64,000 bases of DNA, taken from the NCBI GenBank assembly GCA_035048495.1, contig CM068546.1, forward strand, positions 34,366,674-34,430,673, given 5' to 3'. This document shows positions 48,633-61,100 of the stretch, piece by piece. Position numbers and translations under genes: made by a program. The stretch is from Euptelea pleiosperma. Its lineage: Eukaryota > Streptophyta > Magnoliopsida > Ranunculales > Eupteleaceae. Every line of letters begins with the position of its first letter. The first letter of the stretch is position 1. A model generated the notes under the pieces. It did not search any database. It had not been told where the DNA came from and saw nothing but the letters and a program-made list of their open reading frames with translations.

Positions 48633-48946
48633 GGGTCGGGCTCCAGTTACCGCCCTAAATTGACAGGCTCCGGTTACAGGGCACAATATGAACCACGTGG
48701 CACTCTTAGAGGACTCCGACCTTAGGGATGTTTGTCCAATCCCTAGTTGTCCCTACAAACCAAAAATCTGCCTTACTAGGATTTCTAGACGTTGGATCTT
48801 TGTACCTCAAATACTGCTCAAATTCCCACAGTTGAGATCAACCCAAGAAAATAAGTCCAATCCAACGCCTATAAATCGATAATCAGGCTGAGTTTTGGTT
48901 TGTAATTGGAGCCTGTCATTTTAGGGCGGTAACTGGTGCCTGAGCC
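48633..48946. mobile_element. MULE-type MITE, family M variant
   Basis: Ends GGGTCGGGCTCCAGTTACCG and CGGTAACTGGTGCCTGAGCC. The flanking 9-mers TTTCGATAT (48624) and TTTCGATAC (48947) differ only at the last base. It lies in the SmF-BiP spacer. Confidence 0.8.
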
Positions 48947-49418
48947 TTTCGATACATGGATACACCAAAATGGGTGCTGTTTCAGCGTCAGATACTTCCA
49001 TTTGTTAAGTGTAAATGCTGTAACCGTGCCGTGTTGTATCCCTGATGTATCTGGGTAACATAGAATGCACTGATAATGAAGAAATAATGTCCAAGAATTT
49101 CTGTGAAAACCGAAAAAAATTGGTCATGAAAAACACAGCAATATCTCTGCATTGAGATATCAGCAGATGTCTTAAAATAAAGAGAGATATACACCAATTT
49201 ACTTAAGTAACAAGGCATCCAGAACCTGTTTTTCGGTCAGCATTGTTTACCAAGCAAAAATGATTTAAAAAGGTGAGAATGTAAAGTCTACAACATGATT
49301 ACCAGTTACCACCTAAATCTCTTCCATCACGAGTACTTGGAAGAGAAGCACGCTAAAAACTAGATTGAAATGAGATGTAAAATGGGTTTCTTCAGAGAAG
49401 CTGTGTGGTGATCAGATT

Positions 49419-52400
49419 TCAATCTTTATCTGCGTCTTCAATCTCTTCATCCTCAGGTACACCTCGAAGATAGAGAACATTATTGCACCTGCACTTGCAA
49501 AACAGTAAATTGAAATGAAATCAAACTTGTAACATGCTAGCATTAATAAGGCCAATACCTCTTGTTTTCAAAATTGAATAACCAAGAATGCAGGCTATAT
49601 ATTTAAACCTGAAGTCTCATAAACAAAAACTGCCAGTAAAATTTTGAAAAGTGATCCAATGTTCACGTGGAAATTCAACACAGAGATAGTTTGAACGGAC
49701 ACGGAATGAAGATCTATTCCAATAGGCCATTTTTGGCAAACAAAACCCATATCCACACTAAAGCAGCAAGTACTTTGCAACTCAAAAATGACCTAAGTTC
49801 CCATTGGGCATTCAAGTTTGAAGATAGAATGTGTGTAGTTTGCCATCTTGAAAAAGAAAATGAAAAGTTGGGAAAAATTTAACAAAAAACAAACTCCAGC
49901 TTCTCCGAAATATTCTGGGTCACTACTCCAATCTACACACCTCTATGGTTCTATTCATATGTTTGCTTCTTGTTTTCCTCTCCATGGATGTTTTCAGTTT
50001 TCCTGTTAAAATTTCATCGGTCTTATTTGTCTCTGATGAATTTAGGGGTTTCTCACTTTTTCAAACAAATGTAATGAAACCCATTCTCCAGCCCCGATAT
50101 TGAAACTAACCTTTCTTACTACAAAAAAGCAGCACACCCAAAAAATCTGATCCATTCTGATCTAATAATACCAGGCTCGGAACCATGTATTGCTCACTCA
50201 GATTGGCACCAAATTAACCTTGTACCGATCCAGGACAGATCTGATATTTATAAAAGTATACATATATATAAAGACAGATTTACTCTCTTATATTTAGTTC
50301 TACGTCTTCACAGATAAAATGTCAAGTTTGAGGGAAGTTAAATTTATAATTATAAATAGCAAACTATAGAATATATTTTTTAAAATTTTGTGAATCGGAT
50401 CTAAAATTCTACTATTTCTATCAAATCTCTTCCGGATCATGTGTAGTTGATCTGATCTCCTATTGGAATTTTGGATCAATATCAGATCAGTGTATTTTCT
50501 TTTCCGATAAGTACCGGATCAGAACTGATCCAACTCAAACACAATCCATTAACAGCCCTAAAAACCACAATGAGTTTACTCAGTGGATTACAAGTTGGAA
50601 AAAACTGGACCGTCTATTTCACCATTAACTTTGTGTCACATTTGAAAGAGTTGAAATTTCAGAATGGGCTGATTTTTGTGAGCTTGATCTCCTAGGGTTA
50701 TTTTGACAAGCCTTGTCTTGGCAAATCTATGTGGGGTTCATGTGGAGATGATCAGATGAGTCCAGGGCTGATTTTTTGTAAGAATGATCTCCTCAACATG
50801 GAGATTATCCTCACAACAAATCAACACGCTCCAACATTTTTAGCTCATATAAAGTGGACTACGAATTGAAAAAATATGGCCTGTCTATTTCACCATTAAC
50901 TTCATGTCCACATTTGATAGGATTATAAAATTCAAAATGGGCTCACTTTTTGAAGATGATCTCCATAGTGAGGAGATCATCCTCACCAAAACTCAGCCCT
51001 TAAATCATTTCCATGTGGGCCCCACATAAGGAGTGTAAGAATTATCTCCTCAACATGGAAATTATCCTCAAAATGATGACACTCCTATGTGGGGCTCGCA
51101 TGGAGATGAATTAAAGGATGATTTTTGTAAGGATGATCTTATGAGAAGTGAATTAAAAGTTGAAAAATCTGGACCATCTATTTCACCAATAACTTTTTAA
51201 ATCCATACTTGATAGGGTTAGAAATTTCAAAATGGGCCAACTTTGTTTGAAGATGACCAAAAATAGCCCTTAACTCATCTCCATGTAGGCCCCACATAAG
51301 CATGTAAAAATAACCTGAATATGGTGAAGGAAACTAATTTTGTAGCCAATGGCAATTACCTAATCAGGATCTCTCCCAGATTTCCTGTGAATTGCCCATC
51401 AATGTATTCTTCAGTGTTGGCAAGCTGCAATGAATATACTGAACTAATTAGAATATTGCCAATACAAAATGAATCTGTGAACAGACAGTACATCAGCAGA
51501 AAGACCATCTTAATGAATCAATTAACTGATAATGGAGATTCAAGTTAATACCTGCAAGTTCATGTATGAATCTACTGAAACGAGATAACCTGCAGCGGGC
51601 CCCCACAAGACATTGATGAAGAGATTGATGTTAGCTATTCCATTAAACTAAAGCATGAATGACATTGATAAAGAGTTTCAAACTTTGTCGATCCAAGAAA
51701 ATACCTTTGTACTCCATTCCCCACTTGAGCTTGACCATAACAGGCTTGCCAGTCAGATTGTTCAAAAAAGGTTTTGGATTAACTGGCACAGCACTCTGCA
51801 GAGTCTCAACACCAGTTACAGAATCAGTACCACCAAAAATGAAGAAAAATAAATGAAAGTAAACCATTAGTCACTAATACAGAAAACACCCAGTAATGCA
51901 ATTGTACGCTGTCTATGTGCACAGAGAAACAATGATTAACAGAGGCACAATGTCTGAAACGGCCACAACTTAATGCAGGGAGATTTGGGATATTCTTGAG
52001 AAGTGAAAATGTTACAACTTGATGAAAAGAAAACAGGGTAATTCTTGAAAAGACGTGAATCCTGTCTTCCCTTGTGCATACATGATGCAAATATGCAGGG
52101 AATTTGGGAGGTCAAAGCTCAACATATCTAATGTGTTACTCAAATAGCACACCAGGGGAACCAGAGGGTTCATTCGATGGTCAAAAGAGATTAAATCGTC
52201 TTCTCGTCATCACCCTATCTGAGCGACCAATCAAATAAGGGTGCCGTCAACTTCTACAAGAGAAGCTGAGGGAAATCCAAGAACCATGCAGCCACTACAA
52301 GCATTTAGTCCTTATGGGTGCTGGTCCCAAGGTTTGTGCAAACACCTTCATTGTCTCAAGGACCTTCCCGGTCTCCTCAACAAATAGGAAGGGCACTATC

Positions 52401-53226
52401 TTGAACAGTTGCATCTATGGCTATCTTGGCCACCAAGATTACAAACTACCTATGACCCCCATTGGTAGTGCAATGCATTGTGCGGGACTGCGAAACCATA
52501 GGCATAGAATATATGTTAATAAGCAAGACAAGACTGCTTATCACAACATCCATGTGCAACAGTGTGGACCGACTTACACAGAGCCAAGACAGCATTTGGA
52601 GTCTAGGACTTGAAGCATGGCACCCAAGTGGTGCTTACGTGGCATGCCCTCAAAATGCAACATCTGCACAGGGATAAGGTTATTTCTTCAAGTCGTTTTC
52701 CCCTTCTCCTGGGTTAAGTGATACACCCCTCATAGCATCTAAACACTAAAAAAAGGCGATTTTATGGCCTGAATATTTCTCAAATATATTCTAGTATTAG
52801 GGTCTGTTTGGATCCCCATTCTTTGTGCCAGAAAAAATTCATTTTTAAGAGATTTTTGAACAAAAAATATCTTTTTTGTGGTTTCAAACTTGAAATCCAA
52901 AAACAAGCCTTTTTAGTTTTTAGACTCAATACTATCACTCGTAATAGTTCAGGATTTCCCTAATTTATGACTAAAATCACTTTGGGGATCATTCCCTTCA
53001 GAACCCCATCTACAACTAATTATCACAAATAAATCTTGATGCTTACTTCAAGGAAGAAGAATCCTAAAGAAATCCCTAAAAGTCCATGCAAACTTTCTGA
53101 ATCGAAATATGAAATTTAACAAACCATAACCCTAAAAGCTTCGATTTCTTCCAAACAAATACCCTAACCGGAATTTCTGCAGACTGCAAAACTAGAGAGA
53201 GAGAGAAGAGAAAAACTCACCGCCAT
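49419..53226 (-). CDS. SMF: Small nuclear ribonucleoprotein F (SmF), 5 exons
   Basis: Core Sm protein of the heptameric ring around U1, U2, U4 and U5 snRNAs; nuclear splicing factor, loaded in the cytoplasm. Exons: 53226-53221, 51795-51705, 51589-51552, 51424-51360, 49488-49419. Phases agree and give 89 aa, close to the usual 86-88. The N-terminus is [19 protein letters not shown]. Sm motif 1 contains [20 protein letters not shown] and motif 2 reads [17 protein letters not shown]. The acidic tail ends EDADKD. The first coding exon holds just ATG GCG; this follows from the acceptor at 51796 and the conserved VNPKPFLN block, and an alternative start cannot be excluded. Introns 1 and 4 are long (about 1.4 and 1.9 kb). 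Confidence 0.92.
50728..51310. mobile_element. Two family C MITE variants in SmF intron 4
   Basis: Copy 1 (about 50728-51030): ATGTGGGGTTCATGTGGAG at the left, CCATGTGGGCCCCACATAAG at the right. Copy 2 (about 51078-51300): CTATGTGGGGCTCGCATGG at the left, CCATGTAGGCCCCACATAAG at the right. Both contain GATTTTTTGTAAGAATGATC-like arms. They sit head to tail. Confidence 0.55.
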
Positions 53227-53432
53227 TGATGTTGGAAGACGAAGAAACTGAGACTAATTTTCCTGCAACACAAATATGAGAAGATAGGGAAAAAATTAAT
53301 GTCGTCGAGGGTTTAGGGTTTTAAAAGAAAAAAGAGAAGATGCTTGGCCAATCGCGGGTCTCCCCGAACATGAACAAAACACTTTGGTCAAAGGAATAAG
53401 TTTTAAAAGACTGGGCTGTTCTTTGGTGCACC

Positions 53433-53886
53433 CTTCTGTATCAAAGTTTTGATGCAGAAGTCCCTCAAATTGCAACGTAATAGACTCGTGCTGGCCCACT
53501 TGCCACTTGAATGTCTGGCCCACACTATGATAGACCTACACACCAAAAATCATCGTGATTGGTGATTTTTAGCCATGTGATTTGAGCACTTTTTCATCAT
53601 GGACTTTATGAACAGGCCTATGAGTTGGTTCCAAGCCCATGATGAAAGTGCTCAAATCCAATGGATAGGAATCACTAATCACATTGATTTTTGGTATGCG
53701 GGTCAAGCAAGATGTGGGCCAAACATTCATGGAGGCATTGGGCCCGAAAGAGTCTACTACGTGGCAAATTGAGGGACTTCTGTATCAAAGCAAGATGTGG
53801 GCCAAACATTCATGGAGCAGTGGGCCCGAAAGTGTCTACTACGTGGCAAATTGAGGGACTTATGCATCAAAACTTTGATAGAGAAG
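53433..53886. mobile_element. MITE, family D, with internal tandem duplication
   Basis: Ends TCTGTATCAAAGTTTTGATGC and GCATCAAAACTTTGATAGAG. AAAATCATCGTGATTGGTGATT pairs with AATCACTAATCACATTGATT. Near the right end a block of about 83 bp beginning AAGCAAGATGTGGGCCAAAC is present twice in tandem (53705 and 53788). Confidence 0.65.
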
Positions 53887-53926
53887 TCGGTATCATAGAT
53901 TTTTCCTAAAAGACTACCCAAATAAA

Positions 53927-54314
53927 GAGTAAACCTTCGCTAACACCATGCTGTGAGCGAAGAGATCATAGCCCACAATATGAGCCACGTGGCACACTCT
54001 TAGAGGGTGCTGACTCTATGATTGGTTGGCCAATCACTGGGTGGACCTACAAACCAAAAATTAACCTGATCAGCGACTTCTAAGCGTTGGATTGAAGTTA
54101 TTTCCATGGATTGAATGACCATATTGAGCGTTATTTGGGTGCAAAGATCCAAAGGTTGTAAATCACTAATCGGGCTGACTTTTGGTTTGTAGGTCCACCT
54201 AGTGATTGGCCAAACATCCATACGGTCAGCGCCATCTAAGAGTGTGCCACATAGTTCATACACTGTGGGCTGTGATTGGCTTCCCTCACATCGGGGTGTG
54301 AGCGAGGTTTTACT
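53927..54314. mobile_element. MULE-type MITE, family A'
   Basis: Ends GAGTAAACCTTCGCTAACACC and GTGTGAGCGAGGTTTTACT. The flanking 9-mers CCAAATAAA (53918) and ACAAATAAA (54315) match at 8 of 9. TGGACCTACAAACCAAAAAT pairs with TTTTGGTTTGTAGGTCCACC. Confidence 0.8.
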
Positions 54315-54466
54315 ACAAATAAACTTCTGTCCACGACCATTGTTGACTCACATTGACCAATACTGCCCCTTCTTCAAAACAGGGCTTTCGTGTTCCCATG
54401 TTTGTCGTCAAGTCTGCAATGCCGTCATCCCCATCAACCTGGTCATCTGATAGGAGCTCTCTCTTA

Positions 54467-54846
54467 TGTCCCAAACCGTATAAGGGCTTAGATTTCCGCT
54501 ACACTATAGCCTAAGTGGTTTTGGAGTATTGGTTAGGTTCCTAACATTTGGTATCCAAGCCAACCCCCACGTCATGAGTTCAAGTCATGAGAGGGACAAC
54601 TTGAGAAAAGGGCTACCTGGGAACTCGCTCAAAAAAGAGAATATAGGGATATAAAAAAAAATGTCATGGCTCACAGACAAAAAGTAAGATAAAAGGGGAA
54701 TTGGAGTGAAAGTGGCCTTAGTGGGCCACCGTGGACTTTAGCCTTGGAAGTGTGGTAGAATGTTATGATCCAACTATACAAGGGCTTAACTTTCCATTCC
54801 ACTATCACCTCTAGGTGTGTTTGGAGTATTAGTTAAGGTCCTAACA
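54467..54846 (+). mobile_element. Candidate TRIM or SMART miniature LTR element
   Basis: Two direct repeats of about 80-86 bp, 54467-54546 and 54761-54846. They share CAAGGGCTTA or TAAGGGCTTA, TTCCRYTMCACTAT, TTTGGAGTATTRGTTARG and TCCTAACA. The first is followed at once by TTTGGTATCCAAGCC, which resembles a tRNA-Met primer binding site. The region between has no coding capacity. Total about 380 bp. Confidence 0.5.
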
Positions 54847-54847
54847 C

Positions 54848-56230
54848 TCTCTCCATCTCTTTCTCTCTCTATATCTACTCCTCAACTTCTCATTGTTTTT
54901 CTCTAATCCGCCCCTTTCTCTCTATCCATCTCTATCTATCTCTGCTCTCTCTCTTTATGTATCTCTCTGCCTCTATCCCTTCTCTCCTCTCATGTTTTCC
55001 ATCTCTCTCTATCGAGATTGTAGATGAATTGAGGATGGTCTGAAACAACAGTTTTGGCAAATGTTGGATGAAATCAAGTAGGACAGGAACAACGATGAAA
55101 ATCTCTTTAGTCGGTCAACCACCACAGTCCCCTATTGGGGGTTAGGTTTTTGGCCAAAAACTCTATTAAAGAAGGGGTAGTTTTGTCTTTATAAAAACTT
55201 ATTAATCAAAACTTGATCAACGATGGTAACAGGTAGTGGGCCGGATCAAAAGTGAGTGCGTCAGCTTTTTCAACTTGTAGGGGGTATGCCAAATATATAA
55301 AACACATGGGAGGTATTTCAAAAATCCATCTATCTATCTACGAGAGGGCGGCACATGCGTTGCCCGTGAGTGATTATAGGGGATTCATCAATGTTGATGA
55401 CATGCCATAGTATGAGCCATGTATCACACTCTTAGAAACCACTGACCGTATGGATGTTTGGCCCATTGCGAGCTGAACTTACATACCAAAATTCAATTGA
55501 GTAATAACTTTTGTCCATTGGATTAGAGTCTTTTCCATGGTTTGTTTTTAACCGTGGATTCCAAGCATTATTTGAGGTACTGAGATCCAAAGGTTATAAA
55601 TCCCTACCCAGGATAATTTTTGGTATGTAGATGTACCTAGGGATGAACCAAACATCCATATGTCCAGTAGTCTCAAAGTGTACCACGTGGGTCACACATG
55701 TTCTTGTGATCTAAGGTTAAAGAAAAATGTAGCTTACACAAAAAAATGATTGAACGGTCGTTTACAAAAAACAAAGTAGTATGTAGTAAACCATTACAGC
55801 CGTTTGATGATTAGGGTTTTGGCAAAACACACACATGTTCTTGTGATCTAAGGTTGAAGAAAAAGTTGGCTTACAAAAAAAAGATATTTTTGTCCTTTTA
55901 AAAAAATGCTAGTCAATTTAGGTCAACTATAGTCAACTAAGGTCATTGGGGTATTTCAACTTTTTCAAATTGTGAGGTATGTTAAATTTCAAAGATAACA
56001 TGGGCCAGTACGTCAAAACGTTATTTTTTGATAAAGCATTTTTCAAAAAATAATGAAAAACCTCAAGGGAAATTATAGGATACACTTGAGGCTATTGCTC
56101 TTAATGAACGCGACCGATGTCCACCAACTCATGAATCTGAGGGCCACTTTTTAGAAACCAAATTGTTACATCAAACTGCCCGAGTGTATGAAGTTCTCTC
56201 ATAGAATTTTTGGTAATCCTTCCAGATCAA
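54848..56230. other. Spacer with CT-rich tract and MITE fragment, no gene seen
   Basis: A CT-rich, TCTCTC/ATCTAT tract runs at 54845-55015. A MITE-like segment lies at about 55385-55700: TGAGCCATGTATCACACTC at the left, GTGTACCACGTGGGTCACAC at the right. At 55720-55880, AACACACACATGTTCTTGTGATCTAAGGTT occurs twice. No gene. Confidence 0.45.
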
Positions 56231-56239
56231 AGAGTTGGC

Positions 56240-57266
56240 TAAGGTGGTGTTTGGAAACGAGAAGTAAAAGTTAAAAAGTTATTGGATGTGTTTGGCATCA
56301 CAAAAATAAGTAACTTATTGACTTTTATAAGCCAAAAAGTTAGTTTGGATGTGTTTCATATTTTAACTTGTAAAAAGTTAAAAACTAACTTAAAACTGAA
56401 GCTAAAATTTTTAGCTTTTAACTTCTAAGAGAAACAACTTCTCAAAAATTAGAACCCCTCCTAACATTTTAATTTCTTTGACTTTTTTAGAGGTAAAAAA
56501 TCAACTTGTAACTTCTACTACAAGTAGAAGTGTTTTTACTTCTCGTTCCCAAACGCCTCCTTAGTAGTTGATTTTTTACCTCCAAAAAAGTCAGAAATTA
56601 AAAGCGTGGGGGCCTTCTAATTTTTGAGAAGTTATTTCTCTTAGAAATTAAAAGCTAAAAAATTTAGCTTCAGTTTTAAGTTAGGGGTCGCTCTACAGGG
56701 CACCCACGTCTTTTAGCTGGGCACCCCACTTGGGCCAAAGTGCCCTTTTCATTTTCAGCTGGGCACCCCACCCTTCTCCTTCGTCTCTCTCTACTGTAAG
56801 TTTCTTTCTCTCCCTACTCTCTCTCTCCACTATAAATCTCTTCCTAGTCTCTCTCTGTCTCCACTGTAACTCTCTCTTTCAATCTCTCCCTCACTCTCTC
56901 TCTCAATCTCTCCCTCACTCTCTCTCTCTGGGCATTTAGCCCCCATGGTGCTATACAGTACAACACCGTGAGGGGCATTTCCAGAGAGAGAGAGAGAGAG
57001 GACGACGACGACGATGACAATGAAGGAAAAGGGGTGGGTGCCTAGCTGGAAGGGTGGGCTTTTTTGGAATTTTTTTTTTTTTTTGTCTTGGATGTAGGTG
57101 CCCAATTGGAAGCAACTGAAAGAGGTAGGTGCCCGTAGAGCGACCCTTAAGTTAGTTTTTAACTTTTCAAAAGTTAAAATATGAAACACATCAAAAATAA
57201 CTTTTTAAATTTTTATCTTATAAAAATCAATAAGTTACTTATTTTTGTGATCCCAAACGCCCCCTA
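56240..57266. repeat. Compound hAT-like inverted MITEs
   Basis: The first element (about 56240-56564) has ends AAGGTGGTGTTTGGAAACGA and TCGTTCCCAAACGCCTCCTT. A second related copy in opposite arrangement follows (about 56565-57266), ending TTTGTGATCCCAAACGCCCC. It is broken by the insertion at 56685. Both carry AAAAGTTAAAAA-type arms. Confidence 0.55.
56685..57146. mobile_element. MULE-type element, exact 9-bp duplication
   Basis: Inverted ends GGGTCGCTCTAC and GTAGAGCGACCC (perfect over 12 bp), then GGCACCCA and GGTGCCC. TTAAGTTAG is exactly duplicated at 56676-56684 and 57147-57155. The inside is CT-rich on the left and GA-rich on the right, so the arms partly pair. No transposase. Confidence 0.9.
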
Positions 57267-57275
57267 AATAAATAA

Positions 57276-57673
57276 GGGTCGGGCTCCATTGACAGCCCTA
57301 AAATGACGGGATTTTGTATAGGACACAAATATGTGCCACATGGCACACTCATAAGAGGAGTCTGACCGTATAAATGTTTGGCCAATTCCTAGGTGGACCT
57401 ACAAACCAAAATTCAGCCTGATTAGTGATTTCTAGTCGTTGGATCTTTGTAGCTCAAATACTGCTATAATTTCCACAAGTGAGATCAACCCATGAAAATA
57501 AGTCAAATCCAACATATAGAAATCACTAATCAGGCTGAATTTTGGTTTGTAGCTCTACCTAGGGGTTGGCCAAACATCCATACGGTCAGCGTCCTCCAAA
57601 AGTGTGCCACGTGTCATATATTGTGTCCTGTACAGAATCCTGTCATTTTAGGGCTGTCAACGGAGCCTGACCC
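57276..57673. mobile_element. MULE-type MITE, family M
   Basis: Ends GGGTCGGGCTCCATTGACAG and CTGTCAACGGAGCCTGACCC. The flanking 9-mers AATAAATAA (57267) and AATATATAA (57674) match at 8 of 9. AGCCTGATTAGTGATTTCTA pairs with AGAAATCACTAATCAGGCT. Confidence 0.85.
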
Positions 57674-57772
57674 AATATATAATCGGTCTTGATCAATGAA
57701 TTGGCAGGAAACAGCACTACAGCACTACGGGACTAGCATCCCCCGGGCCCCGATAAAAGAACGCACAGAACC

Positions 57773-57945
57773 GAGTAAAACCTCCGTTACAACAGATTGC
57801 AAATCACACAATCACAAGCCAATCAGTTCTCGGTACGTACATCCCAAAGCAAAAGCGGTATGTTGCAAAGAAATACTTCGGTACGTGCCGAAAATTCATT
57901 GGCTTGTGAGTGTGTGATTTGCAATCCTTTGTGATTGAAGTTTTC
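57773..57945. mobile_element. Palindromic MITE, family F
   Basis: A sibling of the copy at 47345: ends GAGTAAAACCTCCGTTACAA and TTGTGATTGAAGTTTTC, with GCAAATCACACAATCACAAG pairing with CTTGTGAGTGTGTGATTTGC. The flanking 9-mers CACAGAACC (57764) and AACAGAACC (57946) match at 8 of 9. It lies about 240 bases before the next gene's ATG. Confidence 0.8.
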
Positions 57946-58184
57946 AACAGAACCCGCTTCGTTCGATTTCAACTATCTACTCCGAAAGAGGCGTTTCTTT
58001 TATCTCGTGAGTCGTGACTTCCACATTCAAAAAAGAGTCCCGAACGGCACTTGAAATCCAGATTGCACTTTTACCCGCTCAAATCCGTCGTTTTTAAATA
58101 TCTCTCTCTCTCAGCTCTTCCAACGAAACCCTAACCCTAGAAATCTTCTCCATTTCGATCGGCCGACCTATCGATCGAGCTCTA

Positions 58185-61100
58185 ATGGCGGATTCTGATT
58201 CGCCTCCATCTCCAATTGTCGTTCCTCTCTCCTCCGTAAGTTTCTCCCTCTAATAATCTCCCTGTTTTCTGCAATCGCTTGGTTTGGAATCTCGGATCTC
58301 TTCTTTTCTTCCAGTCATGATCTATCTAGGATTCGAGTTTGAGCTAATTTGAGCTTCTTCTTATTTTTAATCTGAAATTCGATATCTTTGCCTCTCTCTC
58401 TCTCTCTCTCTCTCTCCCTCTCTATCTATTATATAACTTTAGTTGATCTGTTTCTCGTTTTTGCAGAAGAAAGAAAACATTATGCCGATTGGCTCAAAGA
58501 TCGCTGTATGTTGGACACTTTTTAGCTCATTTGGTTTTTAATTTTAGTTCATTTTTATTGATACGTTGTTGAACTTCGTTATTTTTTGTTTGAAGGAACT
58601 AAGTGAATCGAGGTCGGAGCTGGTAACCAGAATTCAAGGGTTAAAACAGGTGATATCAAAGAACTTTTTATCTTTTACACTTTGAATTTTGTTTTGAATT
58701 TTACATTTTATTTATTTATTTTTGCAATTTTAATTTTTGGTTTGTGGTCTTAAATAAATGTTTGGTGCATTACAGGATTTGCAGGGTTGGAGATCAAAGT
58801 TAGACACTCAAGTTAAGGTCTATCGTGATGTGAGTGCTGGTTGTTTTATCTCATCATGTCTTTTTTCAATTTCTTATTAATATGGATTATGTTTAATTCT
58901 AAGCAAATTGGTATTCGGTTTTTTTACTTTTAGCTTTTCTGGAGTTAGTCTGTCCTGCAATATGGTACCTTTTTGGGAATTATGAGAATAGGATTGGTGT
59001 ACCTGTGATGTGATTTTCACTAAGTCGTTCTATACATTTTGTTATACTTGTTTTATTGTTGGGTTGGGCTCCGTTGACAGATCTAGAATGACAGATAAAA
59101 TGACAGGGACACAATATAAGCCACGTGGCACACTGTTACAGGACTCTGACCGTACGGATATTTGTCCTATCCCATAGTGGACCTACAAACCAAAAATCAG
59201 TCTGATTAGTGATTTATAAGTGGTGCATCTTTGTACCTCAAAGACCGCTCAAATTCCCACATTTGAGATCGGCCCATGAAAATAAGTCCAATCCAAAGCC
59301 TATAAATCACTAATCAGGCTGATATTTGGTTTTTAGGTCCACCATGGGATAGGACAAACATCCATACAGTCAGAGTCCTCTAAGAGTATGCCACGTGGCT
59401 TATATTGTGTCCCTGTCATTCTAGATCTGTCAAGGGAGCCCGACCCAAAATATTTCTTTTTTCCTTATGCTTGAATAATTTTCCAACAAAATAACCGGAT
59501 CAGTCAAGGAAAATATAACGTTTCTCACATTTCTGAGCAAACAACTAATGGAGACACTCTAAGCTAATGTGACCTAAATGGCAATGATATATAGGACTTG
59601 TTCACGTGGTTAATTTGATATCTTAAGATCTTTTTTGGCATAAACATTAGACTTACAAGTTCAAACAAAATATTTCACGAAATAAACTGTAATTTCAGCT
59701 GCAATAGTTACATTTCAAAACTGCAAGTACATTTTTGTATCAGTGACTGTCAAAAGCGAAAGATTTGAGTGAAATTTATGCAATATTTCAACATTTAATA
59801 CATTTGATGTAGTAAATGGAGGGGAATCATGAAGATGTTCCTGAAATTCTACGAGGTGGTGAGTTTCAAGGTGGGGATTGGAGATAGAGTCTGTTTTTGG
59901 GAGGATAGTTCAGTAATATTTCTCTCATGGAGGCTTATGGAGGGAGAGAAACCTTAGGGTTTTCGAAGGAAAAGAGGAAGATGTGGCGATCATTGTTCTT
60001 AACGTTAAGGGTTTGGCATTCCTTTGGTCCAAACTCTTTATTGAAACCGCAGTTTGTTTTTTGAGGACTTTGTGTTCCGTTGGGATCTTCCTGCTCTAGA
60101 GAGCGTTTAGTTTAGTTTCTCTTTTCCAATTGGGATTTCTTTGTTGTTTTGGCCGTTTGTCGGTCATCTCGACCTCTTTGGCCGTCTTTGTATTTGTTTT
60201 GCCTTTTGGCTTTCAATAAATCTACACTTATAAAAAAAAAAGGTTGTGATAAGCATACGAGGAGGATACACTATCTACTAAAAATACTAATTTATCACAC
60301 TTACAGAAATGATAGAATGGACTTTTTCAAACAACATTACCATCTTTTGACACATTTATTTTCATTTAAGGTCAAGAAGGCAATATGTGAATCATTCTTG
60401 GGTGAGAAAGGAAATGGTGTTGACAATTACTTCTTGGAAAATGAAAGGGAAAACTAGCTCTTAATCATTGGATAGTAGATGAAATGTTATTAATTTACAT
60501 TTTACATCCTTAGTATACAAGCGTTCTAATCCTTTTAAATTTAATTCAGTAACAATCATATTTACTAGAACTTTGAAAGCTTGCATTAAAAAAATGGACT
60601 TTGAATCTTAATAACTGGGTGGTGAGCTAATTTAGTTGGCCAGATAGTGTAAAATTTTAAATACATCCTGCATTATTGATCCTGCTTTTTTCTGGATGGA
60701 AATGTGTGTAGCCCCTCTTTTTACAAGTAAAACTTGTAATTTGGGCTGTCGTCCATATTGGTAATTGCATCAGCAATTATTGACATGTCATACAAAGAGC
60801 TGTAATTTTAGTGTTGGTAATAAATCCAACAAAAAATCTTTCAAATATTTGTGACTTGTGAATTATTCTTTGCTCGTGGGCATTTTTAGTTGTCTTGAAT
60901 CTTGACATGTGGTCTTCCTTTCCTTTCTGCAATAACTTTATTTCTCCCACATAGTTAGAACATGTTTTTATCATGTACACCTTGTAAATGCCATTATGAT
61001 TTACATCATCCAGGAGCTTTCAGAGTTGAAGACTTCCCTTAATGTTGAAGTGGAGCAACTGAGATTGGTAAGTCCCATTGTGTTCATATCATCTCCCTTT

